A stretch of 7,131 nt of DNA, taken from positions 1 through 7,131 of the forward strand of contig JBFKOL010000228.1 in the NCBI GenBank assembly GCA_041628815.1. Direction: 5' to 3'. This DNA is from JBFKOL01 sp041628815. GTDB lineage: Bacteria > Bacteroidota > Bacteroidia > Chitinophagales > Saprospiraceae. A model generated the notes under the pieces. That model was not told the origin of the DNA and searched no databases. It was given only the letters and a program-made list of their open reading frames with translations. Position 1 is the first letter of the stretch; each line of letters begins with the position of its first letter. The translations under genes and the position numbers were made by a program. Below are positions 5,596-7,131 of the stretch, piece after piece.

Positions 5596-5615
5596 AATTC
5601 TCTGAATAGAGAATT
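5596..5615. promoter_or_regulatory. Perfect 8-bp dyad upstream of the membrane protein gene
   Basis: AATTCTCT (5596-5603) and AGAGAATT (5608-5615) are exact inverted copies separated by GAAT. The dyad lies 68-87 bases upstream of the start at 5528. It may be a repressor site or, if transcribed, a hairpin in the mRNA leader. Confidence 0.4.
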
Positions 5616-5771
5616 CCAGGAGAAGTACAAGGGTTATAAATTATCTATGAAATTATTTTTTGAACGAGCATTACACGAAAAAAGAGATAATAAATCAAAT
5701 GAAGTTTACTCATAAAATGTTATGAAAAGTAATTTTTTCTGTCGTGTTAATTATCTAATAACCAGTTATTT

Positions 5772-5798
5772 ACAGATTACATAATTGATACAATCTGT
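5772..5798. promoter_or_regulatory. 7-bp dyad with 13-base spacer in the divergent intergenic region
   Basis: ACAGATT (5772-5778) and AATCTGT (5792-5798) are exact inverted copies. The half-sites are 20 bases apart start to start, about two helical turns, as in sites for dimeric regulators. The site lies about 40 bases upstream of the proposed -33 element of the plus-strand gene. An 8-base direct repeat, TCCTGAGC, also begins at 5798 and recurs at 5851-5858 between the two promoter elements. Confidence 0.35.
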
Positions 5799-5836
5799 CC
5801 TGAGCTCAATTTGTGTCCTTGTATAGCTTTTTTCAT

Positions 5837-5870
5837 TTTGCCAAATTTGCTCCTGAGCAATATATACTTG
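5837..5870 (+). promoter_or_regulatory. Possible Bacteroidota-type promoter for the plus-strand gene
   Basis: TTTG at 5837-5840 and TATACTTG at 5863-5870 fit the TTTG / TAnnTTTG pattern with one mismatch (C for T) and a 22-base spacer, slightly long. Transcription would begin near 5877, leaving a very short leader with AAGGA (5880-5884), a Shine-Dalgarno-like site rather close (2 bases) to the ATG at 5887. Confidence 0.35.
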
Positions 5871-5886
5871 GCTTAATACAAGGATA

Positions 5887-7131
5887 ATGAAATATTTGAT
5901 TCCACTAATTAAATTATCAAGACAACATTTTGAAATTACACCAGCTAAATGGGGCCCAAAGTTGCGTGCATTCTTTTATGCTGTAGAAGAAAACAAAATC
6001 AAGTCTCGTGAAGATGCTGCCAATTTTTTATATGGAGATCTTCCAACATCCTCCAAATATAAGTCTCTCGAATCATCAGCCCGTAACAAATTATTTAACA
6101 ATATTTTAACGAATGAAATAAAGGGGAATGATCACAGAAAAAAAACGATATATGTTTGTCGCATGCACGTCATCGTTCAAATTTTATTTTTAAGTGGACT
6201 TCCGAACTTGGGCGGGCAAGTGGCCGAATGGTTGATTCATATATCACGTAAATACGATATTACCAAGGTCTCTTTAAATTTAGCGGATATGCTTGTACTG
6301 TATTATTTAAAATATAATATAAACAAGCATAAGGCTGACCATTACCGTGATTTATCTGATAAATTATTTTTCGCTTATGGGATTGAAAGGAAAATCAGAA
6401 GTGTCTATTTGAGAACCTATTTTCCTTTCCACAAGAAAAAGTCAATCTCTGACGATTTAAAGAAAACATTAATTGAAGTTACGGATCATTTCGCACAATA
6501 TAAATCTGAAGTAAAAACACTAGCATTTATTAAACATTTTAGTGTTCTTCAAATTTGGCGCTTTGAGGTTTTGAGAAATTATAAAGCTCTCATCAATGAG
6601 TGCAAAGAAACTCTGAATGATCTTGATTCATTCAGATTTACTCCTTACAGCGCGAAATTGCTCATTTACAATGGCATGTTGAAATGCTATATAGTAACTA
6701 GAAGGTATGACAAAGCTCAAGAAATACTTGAATTATCTAGTGAACTCAAGCACCTTCAAGGACTAAATTGGTTTAAGAACCGTCTTTTAGCCAGTATTGT
6801 CTCATTAAATACAAGACAAGTAGAGAAAGGTAAATACTTAATAGATTATTGTCTTTCTTCCTCAAGGTTTAAATTATTTTCTGATGATGTTAAAGAGTAC
6901 ACCTTATTAGTGTCTATATATAATGAATTGGTTCAAAGAAAATCTGTGCCTCTAACACAATTTGAGACTTTTAGCATATTTAAGCGAGATAAGTCTGGAA
7001 TGGGTATTCCTTTTAGAATTGCAAAAATTTGGAATGCTGCATTAAGCGATTATACTTCGATATATGACTTTAAAGAATCAACTGAGAAATTTATTAGCCG
7101 AAATTTGAATAAGGGTTTTACCAGAACAAAA
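5887..7131 (+). CDS. Hypothetical all-helical protein, possibly TPR-like; runs off the window
   Basis: From ATG at 5887 the frame is open for 415 codons to the window edge. I do not recognise a catalytic motif. The N-terminus (MKYLIPLIKLSRQHFEITPA, then WGPKLRAFFYAVEENKIKSR) is followed by long stretches of helix-prone sequence with regularly spaced Leu, Tyr and Lys: YNGMLKCYIVTRRYDKAQEI, LELSSELKHLQGLNWFKNRL. The last resembles the helix pairs of tetratricopeptide-type repeats, without a clean consensus. There is no signal peptide or membrane segment, so it is probably cytoplasmic. Long helical proteins of this kind, without known function, occur singly in large Bacteroidota genomes. Codon use is strongly AT-biased (25% GC in 6301-6360), unlike the gene to the left, which hints at horizontal origin. 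ATG 5887 is supported by AAGGA just upstream and by the intergenic character of what precedes it. A protein-protein scaffold role is a guess. Confidence 0.75.
   Translation, partial: MKYLIPLIKLSRQHFEITPAKWGPKLRAFFYAVEENKIKSREDAANFLYGDLPTSSKYKSLESSARNKLFNNILTNEIKGNDHRKKTIYVCRMHVIVQILFLSGLPNLGGQVAEWLIHISRKYDITKVSLNLADMLVLYYLKYNINKHKADHYRDLSDKLFFAYGIERKIRSVYLRTYFPFHKKKSISDDLKKTLIEVTDHFAQYKSEVKTLAFIKHFSVLQIWRFEVLRNYKALINECKETLNDLDSFRFTPYSAKLLIYNGMLKCYIVTRRYDKAQEILELSSELKHLQGLNWFKNRLLASIVSLNTRQVEKGKYLIDYCLSSSRFKLFSDDVKEYTLLVSIYNELVQRKSVPLTQFETFSIFKRDKSGMGIPFRIAKIWNAALSDYTSIYDFKESTEKFISRNLNKGFTRTK

Noticed and set aside
5058..5609. Plus-strand frames of 96 and 82 residues rich in Asp and Glu
   Set aside because: They mirror the hydrophobic codons of the minus-strand membrane protein, a usual shadow effect.
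1..7131. CRISPR array, tRNA or rRNA genes
   Set aside because: No regularly spaced repeats were seen, and no tRNA-like cloverleaf or conserved rRNA segment was recognised on either strand.

Overview
The window most likely comes from a member of the Bacteroidota. The AraC-type regulator has the shape common in that phylum (short N-terminal part, C-terminal HTH). A short CsbD-like protein, a DUF4199-like membrane protein and a SusD-era style surface lipoprotein fit the same group. Shine-Dalgarno sequences are weak or absent before most genes, and the one promoter that can be suggested fits the TTTG / TAnnTTTG pattern of this phylum. Genus cannot be read from this stretch. All family names below come from recognising sequence patterns by eye; no search was run.

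Left half (1-3544), all on the minus strand, read from right to left: an AraC-family regulator (2984-3544); a CsbD-like stress protein (2679-2894); a lysine-rich 41-residue protein (2354-2479); an SPFH/prohibitin-family membrane protein (1516-2361); a Pycsar-type transmembrane effector protein, PycTM/DUF5706 (867-1535); and a small cupin (324-674). The 41-residue gene, the SPFH gene and the PycTM gene overlap by 8 and 20 bases and are almost surely one translationally coupled operon. This is the most interesting part of the window: an SPFH scaffold joined to a Pycsar-type effector with no cyclase gene in view. Fragments of coding-like sequence without starts lie before the cupin and after csbD.

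Middle (3577-5040): eroded DNA. A decayed IS3-type transposase (about 3607-3945, minus) shows the DNG motif, the YIESF motif and the C-terminal RPHSS...LTP motif in different frames. Next to it is a lipoprotein gene (4068-4869, minus) split by one frameshift located exactly at a run of nine G. Eight or eleven G would restore a lipoprotein of about 266 residues, so the gene is either phase variable, recently broken or misread at the homopolymer.

Right part (5041-7131): a GC-rich four-helix membrane protein gene (5082-5528, minus) ending in a perfect 13-bp hairpin, then an AT-rich intergenic region of about 360 bases with two dyads and a possible promoter, then a divergent, very AT-rich gene (5887 to the window edge, plus) for an all-helical protein of at least 415 residues with no recognised function. 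The sharp change in base composition suggests that this last gene was acquired separately.
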